The position numbers and the translations under genes were made by a program. Shown here piece by piece: positions 17,847 to 26,546 of a stretch of DNA of 64,000 bases. The notes beneath the pieces are model-generated. The model saw nothing but the letters and a program-made list of their open reading frames with translations. It made no database searches and was not told where the DNA came from. The number at the start of each line of letters is the position of its first letter. Within the stretch, counting starts at the first letter, position 1. Origin of the DNA: Duodenibacillus intestinigallinarum (GTDB taxonomy: Bacteria; Pseudomonadota; Gammaproteobacteria; Burkholderiales; Burkholderiaceae_F); the NCBI GenBank assembly GCA_019117105.1, contig DXAH01000013.1:15785-79784 (forward strand), read 5' to 3'.

Positions 17847-18707
17847 ATGACCGCTTCGTCGCTCGAACTCAAGGCTCCGGCCAAACTCAACCTTTTTCTG
17901 CACGTAGTGGGGCAACGCTCCGACGGCATGCATCTGCTTGAATCCGTGTTCGTGCTGATTGATCTGTGCGACGACATCGTTCTGGAGCTTGACCCGAGCG
18001 GCGAAATCACACGTACGGGCGACGTCGTAGGAGACGTGGAAAAAGACCTTTGCGTGCGCGCCGCCCGCGCTCTGCAACAGGCAAGCGGCACGACGCTTGG
18101 CTGTCGCATCCTCGTGAAAAAACGCATTCCCGCTGGCGCCGGCATGGGCGGCGGCTCCAGCGATTGTGCAAGCACCCTGATGGGACTCAACAAGCTCTGG
18201 GGACTGAACTGGCCGCGAAAAAAACTCATGCCGATCGGCGAATCGCTCGGTGCCGACGTCCCCTTCTTTCTCTTCGGACAAAACGCCTTTGCGCAAGGCA
18301 CCGGCGGCATTCTCAGGCCGATGGCCGTCCCCTCAGCCTGGGCGGCAATCGTCATGCCGTCTCAGCCCACCGCTACAGCGTTGATTTTTCAGCATCCAGC
18401 CTTGACAAGAGACACGAAATCCTTGAAAATTTCGTCTCTTTCTCAGCAACTCAGCAATCAATGGCCCGAGCCGATCGGCCGAAACGATTTGCAACCCGTT
18501 GCTGTACGGATCAATCCTGAAATCGGAAAAGCCCTGCAAACACTAGGCTCCGGTGCCCGAATGACGGGATCCGGCTCCGCGGTTTTTGCGCTTTTCGACT
18601 CGGAAAAGAACGCCGCAGAGGCGCTCGGCTCCGTGACGTATCCCATGCGGGGATACGTTGCGAAGATTCTTCAGGAACATCCGTCCGTCGATTGCTTAGC
18701 GAGCTGA
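17847..18707 (+). CDS. ispE: 4-diphosphocytidyl-2-C-methyl-D-erythritol kinase
   Basis: A 286-residue GHMP kinase of the MEP isoprenoid pathway. The start at 17847 gives MTASSLELKAPAKLNLFLHV, the expected N-terminus. The ATP loop is PAGAGMGGGSSDCAS, and the C-terminal glycine-rich motif is MTGSGSAVFALF. It sits two bases after lolB and 20 bases before tRNA-Gln. Confidence 0.96.
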   Translation: MTASSLELKAPAKLNLFLHVVGQRSDGMHLLESVFVLIDLCDDIVLELDPSGEITRTGDVVGDVEKDLCVRAARALQQASGTTLGCRILVKKRIPAGAGMGGGSSDCASTLMGLNKLWGLNWPRKKLMPIGESLGADVPFFLFGQNAFAQGTGGILRPMAVPSAWAAIVMPSQPTATALIFQHPALTRDTKSLKISSLSQQLSNQWPEPIGRNDLQPVAVRINPEIGKALQTLGSGARMTGSGSAVFALFDSEKNAAEALGSVTYPMRGYVAKILQEHPSVDCLAS

Positions 18708-18727
18708 TAAAGACGAGAGAAACGGAC

Positions 18728-18803
18728 AGGGGTGTCGCCAAGTGGTTAAGGCACCGGATTTTGATTCCGGTATGCGAAGGTTCGAATCCTTCCACCCCTG
18801 CCA
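18728..18803 (+). tRNA. tRNA-Gln (anticodon TTG)
   Basis: A 76-base cloverleaf: acceptor AGGGGTG/CACCCCT, anticodon stem CCGGA/TCCGG with the loop TTTTGAT giving TTG at 18761-18763, T-loop TTCGAAT, G discriminator and an encoded CCA end. The sequence closely parallels E. coli tRNA-Gln. It lies between ispE and prs, as in other betaproteobacteria. Confidence 0.97.
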
Positions 18804-18825
18804 AAACACTGTTTTGAGTGTTTTT
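18803..18825 (+). terminator. Terminator after tRNA-Gln
   Basis: AAAACACT-GTTTTG-AGTGTTTTT forms an eight-pair stem ending in a T-run directly after the tRNA CCA end. Confidence 0.7.
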
Positions 18826-18941
18826 CCTGCACAACGAACTGCGCAGGCGTCTCGGAAAATCTTTGCAATTTGTAAAGAGCGTCCTAGACTGCTTGGCGCG
18901 GTTTTATTTTTTGCGGACGAGAAGAAAATTTCCCGTTTGCG

Positions 18942-18967
18942 GATGCGTTTCGCATCAAAAATTTTTT
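18942..18967 (+). promoter_or_regulatory. Hairpin in the prs leader
   Basis: GATGCG-TTT-CGCATC is followed by AAAAA then TTTTTT, about 43 bases before the prs ATG. It resembles a short terminator or attenuator; the stem is only six pairs, so function is uncertain. Confidence 0.35.
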
Positions 18968-19009
18968 GCGTTGTTATTCGTGCACGCACCCACTTTTCAG
19001 AGGGTAAAA

Positions 19010-19960
19010 ATGATTTCTGACAGCCTGAAGGTCTTCTCGGGGAATGCCAATCCCAAGCTTGCTCATGCAGTGGCTCAGTACCTGAACATCCCGCTTGGGC
19101 GGGCAACCGTCAACCGCTTCTCCGACGGTGAAGTTATGGTTGAAATCAACGAGAACGTCCGCGGCTGTGACGCTTTCGTGCTGCAGAGCACCTGTGCGCC
19201 GACCAACGACAATCTGATGGAGCTGATGATCATGGTTGATGCTCTGCGCCGCGCTTCGTGCCGCCGCATCACCGCCGTGATGCCCTATTACGGCTACGCC
19301 CGTCAGGATCGTCGTCCCCGTTCGGCCCGTGTGGCCATCTCCGCCAAGGTCGTCGCGAACATGCTCCAGAGCGTGGGCATTGACCGCGTGCTGACGATGG
19401 ATCTGCACGCTGATCAGATTCAGGGCTTCTTCGACGTTCCGGTCGACAACATTTACTCGACGCCCGTTCTGTTGAACGACTTGGTCTCGCACCAGTATCC
19501 CGACCTGATGGTGGTCTCGCCTGACGTGGGTGGCGTGGTTCGTGCTCGTGCCATGGCCAAGGAACTCGGCGTTGATCTCGCCATCATCGACAAGCGTCGT
19601 CCCCGCGCCAACGTCGCCGAAATCATGAACATCATCGGTGAAGTGAAAGGCCGCACCTGCGTCATCACCGACGACATCGTCGATACGGCCGGCACCTTGT
19701 GCAACGCCGCCGGCGCTCTGAAGGAGCGCGGCGCTACCCGTGTGCTCGCCTATGCAGCGCACCCGGTTTTCTCCGGCAACGCCATCGAACGCATCAAGAA
19801 CTCCGCTCTTGACGAAGTCGTGGTGACCGACACGATTCCGCTGCGCCCCGAAGCGCAGGAATGCCCCAAGATCCGCCAGCTCTCCTGCGCGCCTCTGGTG
19901 GGCGAAACGATTTCGCGCATCGCGCGCGAAGATTCGGTGAGCGAGCTTTTTAACGAATAA
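19010..19960 (+). CDS. prs: Ribose-phosphate pyrophosphokinase (PRPP synthetase)
   Basis: A 316-residue enzyme making PRPP from ribose 5-phosphate and ATP. I use the ATG at 19010 (MISDSLKVFSGNANPKLA), which has an AGAGGG site; the open frame extends 64 codons further but that part does not resemble the family. Present are the catalytic flexible-loop region YYGYARQDRRPR, the PRPP-binding VITDDIVDTAGT and DKRRP. The gene precedes rplY, the usual betaproteobacterial arrangement. Confidence 0.97.
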   Translation: MISDSLKVFSGNANPKLAHAVAQYLNIPLGRATVNRFSDGEVMVEINENVRGCDAFVLQSTCAPTNDNLMELMIMVDALRRASCRRITAVMPYYGYARQDRRPRSARVAISAKVVANMLQSVGIDRVLTMDLHADQIQGFFDVPVDNIYSTPVLLNDLVSHQYPDLMVVSPDVGGVVRARAMAKELGVDLAIIDKRRPRANVAEIMNIIGEVKGRTCVITDDIVDTAGTLCNAAGALKERGATRVLAYAAHPVFSGNAIERIKNSALDEVVVTDTIPLRPEAQECPKIRQLSCAPLVGETISRIAREDSVSELFNE

Positions 19961-19992
19961 TCCGCTACAATCCGAATCCTTTTTTAAAACCT

Positions 19993-20026
19993 GTTCGCAA
20001 CTGGTCGCGGTTGCGAACACTTTTTT
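19993..20026 (+). terminator. Terminator between prs and rplY (possible rplY leader attenuator)
   Basis: A perfect nine-bp stem GTTCGCAAC/GTTGCGAAC with an eight-base loop, followed by ACTTTTTTG. It ends 23 bases before the rplY ATG, so it either terminates prs or acts as an attenuator in the rplY leader. A TACAAT (-10-like) sits upstream near 19966. Confidence 0.8.
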
Positions 20027-20048
20027 GTTTATTTTGAGGTACTTAACC

Positions 20049-20651
20049 ATGAAATTCACCGCCGCTACCCGCGCAACGCAAGGTACGAGTGCGAGCCGCC
20101 GCCTTCGCCGCGAAGCCAAGGTTCCCGCAATCCTTTACGGCCTGAACCAGCCTGCAGCCATGATCGCCATCGATCACAACGAAATGTTCTACGCGCTGCA
20201 GAAGGAAAAGTTCCATTCCTCCATCCTGACGATGGAACTCGACGGCACTGAACAGCTCGTGGTCCTGCGTGCCTTCCAGATGCACCCGTACAAGAACCAG
20301 GTTCTGCACATGGACTTCCAGCGTATCGACCCGAACGCCAACGTGACGATGCGCGTGCCGCTGCACTTCTTCGGCGGTGAAAACAGCCCGGCCGTCAAGA
20401 TCGACAAGGGCCTCATCAGCCACCTCGTGAGCGCTGTGGAAGTTTCCTGCCTGCCCAAGGATCTGCCCGAATTCATCGACGTGGATCTCTCCGGCATGAC
20501 CAGCCAGACCACGCTGCGCGTGGGCGACATCACGCTGCCCGCCGGCGTGACCGCCGTCAACCCCGAAACCCCGGTTGCTACGGTTGCCAATGTGGCCGGC
20601 GACGATGCCGACACCGCTGCTACCGAGGAAGCTGCTACGCCTGCCGCCTAA
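20049..20651 (+). CDS. rplY: 50S ribosomal protein L25/general stress protein Ctc
   Basis: A 200-residue long-form bL25. The N-terminal 5S rRNA-binding domain (about 1-95, including GTSASRRLRREAKVPAILYG) is followed by the TL5/CTC beta domain with VRVPLHFFG-type and SCLPKDLPEFIDVDLSGM sequence. The tail is Ala/Thr/Glu-rich. The ATG at 20049 is preceded by TGAGG. Neighbours prs and pth are the conserved context. Confidence 0.96.
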   Translation: MKFTAATRATQGTSASRRLRREAKVPAILYGLNQPAAMIAIDHNEMFYALQKEKFHSSILTMELDGTEQLVVLRAFQMHPYKNQVLHMDFQRIDPNANVTMRVPLHFFGGENSPAVKIDKGLISHLVSAVEVSCLPKDLPEFIDVDLSGMTSQTTLRVGDITLPAGVTAVNPETPVATVANVAGDDADTAATEEAATPAA

Positions 20652-20717
20652 TCGCGCAGTTCGTTGCATCAACGGCCGTGCCTTTCTTTGAAAAAGCGCG
20701 GCTGTACGCAGCCCAAG

Positions 20718-20776
20718 CCCGTTCTTTGCCAAAGGCATCCGTTGGGTGCTGCCGCAGAAAACGGGTTTTATTTTTT
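20718..20776 (+). terminator. Terminator after rplY
   Basis: An outer stem CCCGTT/AACGGG encloses an inner stem GCATCC-GTT-GGGTGC and is followed by TTTTATTTTTT. It ends about 39 bases before the deaD ATG. Confidence 0.7.
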
Positions 20777-20814
20777 GCGCCACAAAGTGAGCGCTTTGAC
20801 TTGAGACCGTTTGC

Positions 20815-22590
20815 ATGACCTCCGCCTTTGCTCCTCTGGGGCTTTCCGAAAAACTCTGCGAGACCGTTGCGCGTCTGGGCTTTGAAGAGCCGACGCCGAT
20901 TCAGTCCGCCGCAGTTCCTGAACTCATCAAAGGCGGCGACGTCTTGGGTCAGGCCGCCACCGGCACCGGCAAGACGGCAGCCTTTGCGCTGCCCGCCGTA
21001 GAAGTTTTTGCCGGCACCGAAGCTAAGCCCGGCGCTCCCCGCGTGCTCGTTCTCACGCCCACGCGAGAGTTGTGCCTGCAGGTGAGCGAAAGCTTCGTCA
21101 ATCTCGGCCAAGACAGCGGTCTGGAAACCTGCCCCATCTACGGCGGCCAGGACTACTCGCGCCAGATCCGACTCTTAAAGCGCGGCGTTCACGTCGTCGT
21201 TGCCACGCCCGGCCGCGCGCTTGATCATCTGCACCGCGGAACGCTTGACCTCTCCCATGTCCAGTTCTTCGTGATGGACGAAGCCGACGAAATGCTCGAC
21301 ATGGGTTTTGCAGAAGAACTCGAAGAACTCACCGCTGCGCTTCCCGAAACGCACCAAACGGCGCTCTTTTCGGCGACGCTGCCCGAGCGCATTCTTGAAA
21401 TCGCCAACAAGCATCTCAAGAACCCGAAACACATCGTCATCGAAAAAAACTCCACGGAAGAAGCGCCTCGCGTGCCGCAGGTCGCCTACGTTGTGGCGCG
21501 CCCGCATCGCTTGGCTGCGCTCGCCCGCATTCTCGAAGTCGAAGAAGCCGAACTTGCCATCTGCTTTGCCCGCACTCGCGTCGAAGTCGACGAAGTCACG
21601 GAAGCCATGCGCGCCCGCGGATTTTCCGTAGAGGCTCTTCACGGCGGTCTTGATCAGGCCAGCCGCGACCGCGTTATGAAGCGCGCCAAAAACGGCTCCA
21701 TCGAACTCATCGTTGCCACGGACGTCGCCGCCCGCGGCATTGACCTGGAAAACCTCACGCACGTGGTCAACCTGGGGTTGCCCGCCTCGCCTGAAACCTA
21801 CGTACACCGTATCGGCCGTACGGGACGTGCCGGCCGCAGCGGTACTGCCATCTCCGTCATCGAGCCTCGCGAACATCGCCGCCTGCGCTTTCTGGAATCG
21901 CACACCAAGGCCAAGATTGAAGTGCGCACGGTTCCCACGCTTACCGATGCGCGTGCCAAGCGTCTGTCGGCACTGAAGAATTCCATTGCCGAAGAGCTTT
22001 CCAATACCAAGCAAATTGAACGCTACCGCGTGATCGTCGAATCGCTGTGCACGCAGTTCGATCCGATGGATGTCGCCTGCGCAGCCGTCTCTCTTGCCAA
22101 CCGTGCCGTCAACGGTACCGGCGACGAGGAAGAAATTCCCGCGCCGACGTTCTTTGACCGCCCCAAGCGCGAAAGAGCCCGAGCCAGTCGCCTGACCGAG
22201 ACCCCCGAGGCCGGCATGAGCCGCATCTTCATCGGCGCCGGTCACAAATCCGGCGTGCGTCCCGGCGACATTGTCGGAGCCATCGCCAACGAAGCGGGCA
22301 TCGCAAGCCGCAAGATCGGGGCCATCGAAATCACCGAATCCTTTACGCTCGTAGAAGTAGAAAAGTCTGTTGCCTCGGCCGTCGTCGAATCGCTTAAGGA
22401 CAGCACGATCAAAGGCCGCCGCGTGACGATCAAGTTCGACCGTGCCCCAAAGCGCTTTGATGATCGCGAGGAAGGCACCGGCAAGCCCAAGCGCCAGTTC
22501 GACAAAAGGGACGATCGCAAAAAGGATCACCGCGGCAAAGCCAAGGATAAAAAGAAGAAATCGTCCGATACGTCCCGTTTCTACGAATAA
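20815..22590 (+). CDS. deaD: DEAD-box ATP-dependent RNA helicase, DeaD/CsdA type
   Basis: A 591-residue helicase. Motifs in order are Q motif PTPIQSAAVP, motif I AATGTGKT, Ia PTRELCLQ, II DEAD, III SAT, V ARGID and VI HRIGRTGRAGR. After the RecA core comes a dimerisation-like segment, then a DbpA-type RNA-binding domain (about residues 470-545, SRIFIGAGHKSGVRPGDIVG) and a Lys/Arg-rich tail, which together fit DeaD rather than RhlE. The likely role is ribosome assembly and mRNA remodelling, especially in cold. Confidence 0.93.
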   Translation: MTSAFAPLGLSEKLCETVARLGFEEPTPIQSAAVPELIKGGDVLGQAATGTGKTAAFALPAVEVFAGTEAKPGAPRVLVLTPTRELCLQVSESFVNLGQDSGLETCPIYGGQDYSRQIRLLKRGVHVVVATPGRALDHLHRGTLDLSHVQFFVMDEADEMLDMGFAEELEELTAALPETHQTALFSATLPERILEIANKHLKNPKHIVIEKNSTEEAPRVPQVAYVVARPHRLAALARILEVEEAELAICFARTRVEVDEVTEAMRARGFSVEALHGGLDQASRDRVMKRAKNGSIELIVATDVAARGIDLENLTHVVNLGLPASPETYVHRIGRTGRAGRSGTAISVIEPREHRRLRFLESHTKAKIEVRTVPTLTDARAKRLSALKNSIAEELSNTKQIERYRVIVESLCTQFDPMDVACAAVSLANRAVNGTGDEEEIPAPTFFDRPKRERARASRLTETPEAGMSRIFIGAGHKSGVRPGDIVGAIANEAGIASRKIGAIEITESFTLVEVEKSVASAVVESLKDSTIKGRRVTIKFDRAPKRFDDREEGTGKPKRQFDKRDDRKKDHRGKAKDKKKKSSDTSRFYE

Positions 22591-22622
22591 CGGACCGTTC
22601 GGACCAAAAGGAAGACTGCATC

Positions 22623-23279
22623 ATGGCTCAAAAGCCCATTGCTCTCATCGTCGGTCTCGGCAACCCGGGCGACGAATACAGAAACACCCGCCACAATGTC
22701 GGCTTTGACTTCCTCGACCGTCTGGCTCAGGCTAAAGGCGCGCGTTTCTCACATCAGGCCAAGTTCTTCGGCGAGACGGCCCGCATTTCGACGCCCGCCG
22801 GCGACGTGTGGCTGCTCAAGCCTTCGACCTACATGAATCTGTCGGGACAGGCCGTGCAGCCATTGGCTGCTTATTACAAGATTTCGCCGGAAGAAATTCT
22901 GGTGGTACACGACGAACTCGATCTCGTGCCCGGCACGATGCGTCTGAAGTTCGGCGGCAGCAACGCCGGCCACAACGGTCTCAAAGACATCACGCAGCGT
23001 CTTTCGACGGGCGACTTCTGGCGACTGCGCGTCGGCATTGGTCACCCGCGCAAGCTTTGTCCGGGCATGGCTGTGGTCGACTGGGTGCTTGGGCGCGCCA
23101 CAGCCGAGCAGAACGAAGGAATCTCGAAGTGTCTTGAGGGCGCTCTGAAAGCCGTCGACAACCTTGCTCTGGGCAAATTTGACAGTGCGGAACGCACCCT
23201 CGGCAAGTTTGCGCATCCGCCCAAGCCAGCCAAGACCGAAAAGACTCCCGAAAAGAAGGAGCCCGAGGCCGAAGCATAA
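22623..23279 (+). CDS. pth: Peptidyl-tRNA hydrolase
   Basis: A 218-residue enzyme that releases peptides from stalled peptidyl-tRNA. The conserved VGLGNPGDEYRNTRHNVGF contains the catalytic His (about residue 25); KPSTYMNLSGQAV and HDELDLVPG carry the other active-site residues, followed by GGSNAGHNGLKDI. The last 25 residues form a Lys/Pro/Glu-rich extension. Conserved neighbours are rplY upstream and ychF downstream. Confidence 0.97.
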   Translation: MAQKPIALIVGLGNPGDEYRNTRHNVGFDFLDRLAQAKGARFSHQAKFFGETARISTPAGDVWLLKPSTYMNLSGQAVQPLAAYYKISPEEILVVHDELDLVPGTMRLKFGGSNAGHNGLKDITQRLSTGDFWRLRVGIGHPRKLCPGMAVVDWVLGRATAEQNEGISKCLEGALKAVDNLALGKFDSAERTLGKFAHPPKPAKTEKTPEKKEPEAEA

Positions 23280-23352
23280 AAATTTGCGGCTTGCTGCGCC
23301 ATAATTATTTGATCATCCGATTTCATATTTTTCGCACAGGAACTTAATCGTC

Positions 23353-24447
23353 ATGGGACTGAAATGCGGCATCGTCGGTTTGCCAAACGTCGGCAAATCC
23401 ACCATCTTTAACGCCTTAACGAAGGCCGGCATCGCGGCGGAAAACTATCCGTTCTGCACCATTGAGCCCAATGTGGGCATCGTGGAAGTGCCCGATCCCC
23501 GTCTGCAGAAGCTCGCCGACATCGTCTCGCCCGAACGCATCGTGCCCGCCACCGTTGAATTCGTGGACATCGCCGGCCTCGTTGCAGGCGCAAGCAAGGG
23601 CGAAGGTCTAGGTAACCAATTCCTTGCCAACATTCGCGAATGCGATGCCATCGCTCACATCGTGCGCTGCTTTGAAGACGAAAACGTCGTACACGTCGCA
23701 GGCAAAGTCTCTCCCTTGGACGACATCGAAGTCATCAATACGGAATTAGCACTGGCCGACCTCGCCTCCGTTGAAAAGGCGCTTAACCGCTGGAGCAAAC
23801 AGGCTCGTCAGGGCGGCGACAAGGAAGCGCTCAAACTCGTGCAGGTGCTCGAAAAGGTCCTGCCTTTCCTCAACGAAGGTAAGCCCGCTCGCGCGGCCAA
23901 GCTCTCCAAGGAAGAGCTCGCGATCATCCGTCCGCTGTTCCTTCTCACGCTCAAGCCCGTCATGTACGTGGCCAACGTCACCGAAAACGGCTTTGAAAAC
24001 AATCCGCTTCTCGATTCCGTCAAGGAATTGGCCGCCGGCGAACACGCCCCGGTCGTAGCCGTGTGCGCCAAGACCGAAGCAGAAATCGCCGAACTCGATG
24101 ACGAAGACAAGGCCATGTTCCTGGAAGACATGGGCATGCACGAACCGGGGCTCAACCGCGTGATTCGCGCCGGTTATGACCTGCTCGGTCTGCAGACCTA
24201 CTTCACGGCCGGCGTCAAGGAAGTGCGAGCCTGGACGATTCACAAGGGCGATACGGCTCCGCAGGCTGCCGGCGTCATTCACACCGACTTCGAGCGCGGC
24301 TTCATTCGTGCGCAGACGATCAGCTACGACGACTACATCGCCTACAAGGGCGAAAAAGGAGCTCAGGAAGCCGGCAAGATGCGTGCCGAAGGCAAGGACT
24401 ATGTCGTGGCTGACGGCGACGTAATGAACTTCCTCTTTAACGTCTAA
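23353..24447 (+). CDS. ychF: Redox-regulated ATPase YchF (Obg family)
   Basis: A 364-residue Obg-family P-loop protein that prefers ATP. G1 is GLPNVGKSTIFNAL, G3 VDIAGLVAGASKGEGLGN, and the G4 position (YVANVTENGF) departs from NKxD as expected for YchF. A coiled-coil helical domain (about 130-200) and a C-terminal TGS domain (about 280-364, FTAGVKEVRAWTIHKGDTAP) are present. It associates with ribosomes and the stress response in other bacteria. The pth-ychF pair is widely conserved. Confidence 0.97.
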   Translation: MGLKCGIVGLPNVGKSTIFNALTKAGIAAENYPFCTIEPNVGIVEVPDPRLQKLADIVSPERIVPATVEFVDIAGLVAGASKGEGLGNQFLANIRECDAIAHIVRCFEDENVVHVAGKVSPLDDIEVINTELALADLASVEKALNRWSKQARQGGDKEALKLVQVLEKVLPFLNEGKPARAAKLSKEELAIIRPLFLLTLKPVMYVANVTENGFENNPLLDSVKELAAGEHAPVVAVCAKTEAEIAELDDEDKAMFLEDMGMHEPGLNRVIRAGYDLLGLQTYFTAGVKEVRAWTIHKGDTAPQAAGVIHTDFERGFIRAQTISYDDYIAYKGEKGAQEAGKMRAEGKDYVVADGDVMNFLFNV

Positions 24448-24470
24448 CTGACCACTTCGGTTAGCGTTTC

Positions 24471-24508
24471 AAAGAGCCTTTTCGAGACAACTTCGGAAAG
24501 GCTCTTTT
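24471..24508. terminator. Bidirectional terminator between ychF and hslR
   Basis: AAAGAGCCTTT (24471-24481) pairs with AAAGGCTCTTT (24497-24507), an 11-bp stem flanked by A-rich and T-rich sides, in the convergent gap. It can serve both genes. Confidence 0.85.
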
Positions 24509-24509
24509 C

Positions 24510-24908
24510 TTATTCGAAGCCTTCGCGGGTGAAGTAGCGGATGCGTCGGGCATCGCGCTTGGTGGGGCGCCCCTTCTTGATGGAAAGTGCGGGCTCGGCG
24601 GCAAGTTTTCGGATCGCTGCGTTTTCTTCACGCAGAATCTTCGACTCGTCCGTTTCACGATAAAGCGTCTGCGCCACAGGCGCGGGACCTCTCACCGTAG
24701 AAAGCTTTTCTACGAAGACCGTGAACCTTTCTTCGCCTCGGGTGATTTCCAGCCGGTCGCCGGGTTTGACCTCGCGCGAAGACTTGATGCGGTTGCCGTC
24801 CAGACGCACGCGTCCGAGCTCGACGGCTTCCTGTGCGAGCGTGCGGGTTTTGAAAAATCGGGCGGCCCAAAGCCACTTATCGATGCGGACAGCTTGCAGT
24901 TCGGTCAT
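24510..24908 (-). CDS. hslR: S4-domain RNA-binding heat-shock protein Hsp15
   Basis: A 132-residue protein with an N-terminal S4 domain (VRIDKWLWAARFFKTRTLAQ, then VRLDGNRIKSSREVKPGD) and a basic C-terminus rich in Arg/Lys (KKGRPTKRDARRIR), matching Hsp15. In E. coli Hsp15 rescues 50S subunits carrying peptidyl-tRNA. It is a monocistronic minus-strand gene between ychF and kdsD. Confidence 0.9.
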   Translation of the reverse strand: MTELQAVRIDKWLWAARFFKTRTLAQEAVELGRVRLDGNRIKSSREVKPGDRLEITRGEERFTVFVEKLSTVRGPAPVAQTLYRETDESKILREENAAIRKLAAEPALSIKKGRPTKRDARRIRYFTREGFE

Positions 24909-25020
24909 AAGTCAGTCGAAAAAGAAAATCGACGGAAAAGTTTAGCGGCAATTTTGCTCAATGGGAAAAGGTCTTCACGCGCTAAAATGACGTGTTTCCC
25001 TAGGTCTTTTATTCATTTTT

Positions 25021-26007
25021 ATGAACGATACTGCCAACTGCGACGGCGCCATCGCGCTCGGTCGCGAAGTGCTCCTGCACGAAGCGCAAGCCGTCAGAGA
25101 TCTTGCCGATACGCTCGATGCGCCCCATTTCGGAAAAGCCGTTGAAATGCTCCTGAACTGCAAAGGCCGCGTTGTCGTCAGCGGCGTAGGCAAGTCGGGA
25201 CACATCGGCCGCAAGCTTGCCGCAACGCTCGCCTCCACCGGTACGCCCGCCTTTTTCGTGCATGCCGCCGAAGCCGCCCACGGCGACTTGGGTATGATCA
25301 CGGTCGATGATGTCGTCATCGGCATTTCTTACTCGGGCACTTCCAACGAGCTGCTCACGATCGTCCCGATTATCAAACGCGAAGGCGCCAAGTTCATTTC
25401 GATTACGGGAAATCCTGAAAGTTCGCTTGCACGTCACGCCGATGTCAACCTCAATGTGCACGTGCCCTTTGAAGCCTGCCCTCTCAACCTCGCGCCCACG
25501 TCGTCGACCACGGCCACGCTGGCAATGGGCGATGCACTGGCCGTTGCTTGTATGCACGCCAAGGGCTTTACAAAGGAAGACTTCGCTCGCTCGCATCCGG
25601 GCGGCGCACTCGGCCGCAAGCTTCTCACCCATGTCAAGGATGTCATGCGCACGGGCGAAGAAGTTCCGGTCGTGCTTTCCGGCACCACGGTTCTGGAAGC
25701 CACGCGCGAAATCACCAAGAAACACATCGGTATGACTGCCGTCGTTGACGGCGACAAGAAGGTGCTCGGCATCTTCACCGAAGGCGATCTGCGTCGACTC
25801 ATCGAGCAGCGCGGCGACATCCGCGGCGTCAAGATTGATGAAGTAATGACCCGCACGCCGGCAACAATCGAACCCGAAGCGATGGCTGCATCGGCCGCCA
25901 AGATCATCGACGAACGAATGATCAACCAGCTTCTGGTGATTGACGGCGAACGTCATCTGGTGGGCGCCCTGCACATCCACGATCTCATGACCTCCAAGGT
26001 GATTTGA
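25021..26007 (+). CDS. kdsD: D-arabinose 5-phosphate isomerase
   Basis: A 328-residue KpsF/GutQ-family isomerase converting ribulose 5-phosphate to arabinose 5-phosphate, the first step of Kdo synthesis. The SIS domain (about 35-175) has VVSGVGKSGHIGRKLAATLA and ISYSGTSNELL; two CBS repeats follow (about 205-325). It begins a chain kdsD-kdsC-lptC-lptA-lptB with overlapping or close starts, linking Kdo supply with LPS export. Confidence 0.96.
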   Translation: MNDTANCDGAIALGREVLLHEAQAVRDLADTLDAPHFGKAVEMLLNCKGRVVVSGVGKSGHIGRKLAATLASTGTPAFFVHAAEAAHGDLGMITVDDVVIGISYSGTSNELLTIVPIIKREGAKFISITGNPESSLARHADVNLNVHVPFEACPLNLAPTSSTTATLAMGDALAVACMHAKGFTKEDFARSHPGGALGRKLLTHVKDVMRTGEEVPVVLSGTTVLEATREITKKHIGMTAVVDGDKKVLGIFTEGDLRRLIEQRGDIRGVKIDEVMTRTPATIEPEAMAASAAKIIDERMINQLLVIDGERHLVGALHIHDLMTSKVI

Positions 26008-26546
26008 TGACCGACTTGTTTACCCGCGCCACGTCCGTGCGCCTGGTGGTTCTGGACGTCGACGGCGTTCTCACCGACGGCTCGATTTGGACGGGAGAAA
26101 ACGGAGAACTTGTCAAGCGTTTCCATACTCGCGACGGTCTGGGCATCAAGATGCTGCAGGCCGCGGGTATTCCGGTGGCCATTCTCACCGGCCGCATTTC
26201 CGCACAAACTGCCGCCCGCGCTAAGGAACTCGGCATCACTTGCGTGAAACAAGGCAAGCGCTTCAAGACGAACGCATGGGAAGAGATTCTCGCAGAGCAC
26301 GGCGTGTCCGCCGAACAGACGGCCTACATGGGCGATGACGTACCCGACATTCCCATCCTGCAACGCGCGGGATTAGCCGCGGTGCCGGCAGACGCCTCCG
26401 AAGACGTCATGCCGTTGGCTCACTGGGTGAGCCCAAAGATAGGCGGCAACGGCGCCGTGCGTAGCCTGGCCGAATTCATTCTTCGCTCGCAGGGAAAGTG
26501 GGACAATCTGATTCAGAAAAACTACGTTGAAGGAGACCTTTCGTGA
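26007..26546 (+). CDS. kdsC: 3-deoxy-D-manno-octulosonate 8-phosphate phosphatase
   Basis: A 179-residue C0-type HAD phosphatase removing phosphate from Kdo 8-phosphate. Motif I is LDVDGVLTDGS, motif II LTGR, motif III Lys in CVKQGKRFK and motif IV MGDDVPDIP. Its ATG overlaps the kdsD stop in TGATG; a TTG codon lies immediately before. It overlaps lptC by four bases downstream. Confidence 0.95.
   Translation: MTDLFTRATSVRLVVLDVDGVLTDGSIWTGENGELVKRFHTRDGLGIKMLQAAGIPVAILTGRISAQTAARAKELGITCVKQGKRFKTNAWEEILAEHGVSAEQTAYMGDDVPDIPILQRAGLAAVPADASEDVMPLAHWVSPKIGGNGAVRSLAEFILRSQGKWDNLIQKNYVEGDLS

Noticed and set aside
21175..22530. A 451-codon open frame on the minus strand opposite deaD
   Set aside because: It is a reverse-frame shadow of a GC-rich, codon-biased gene; the deaD frame has every helicase motif, and the shadow product shows no domain and unusual composition.
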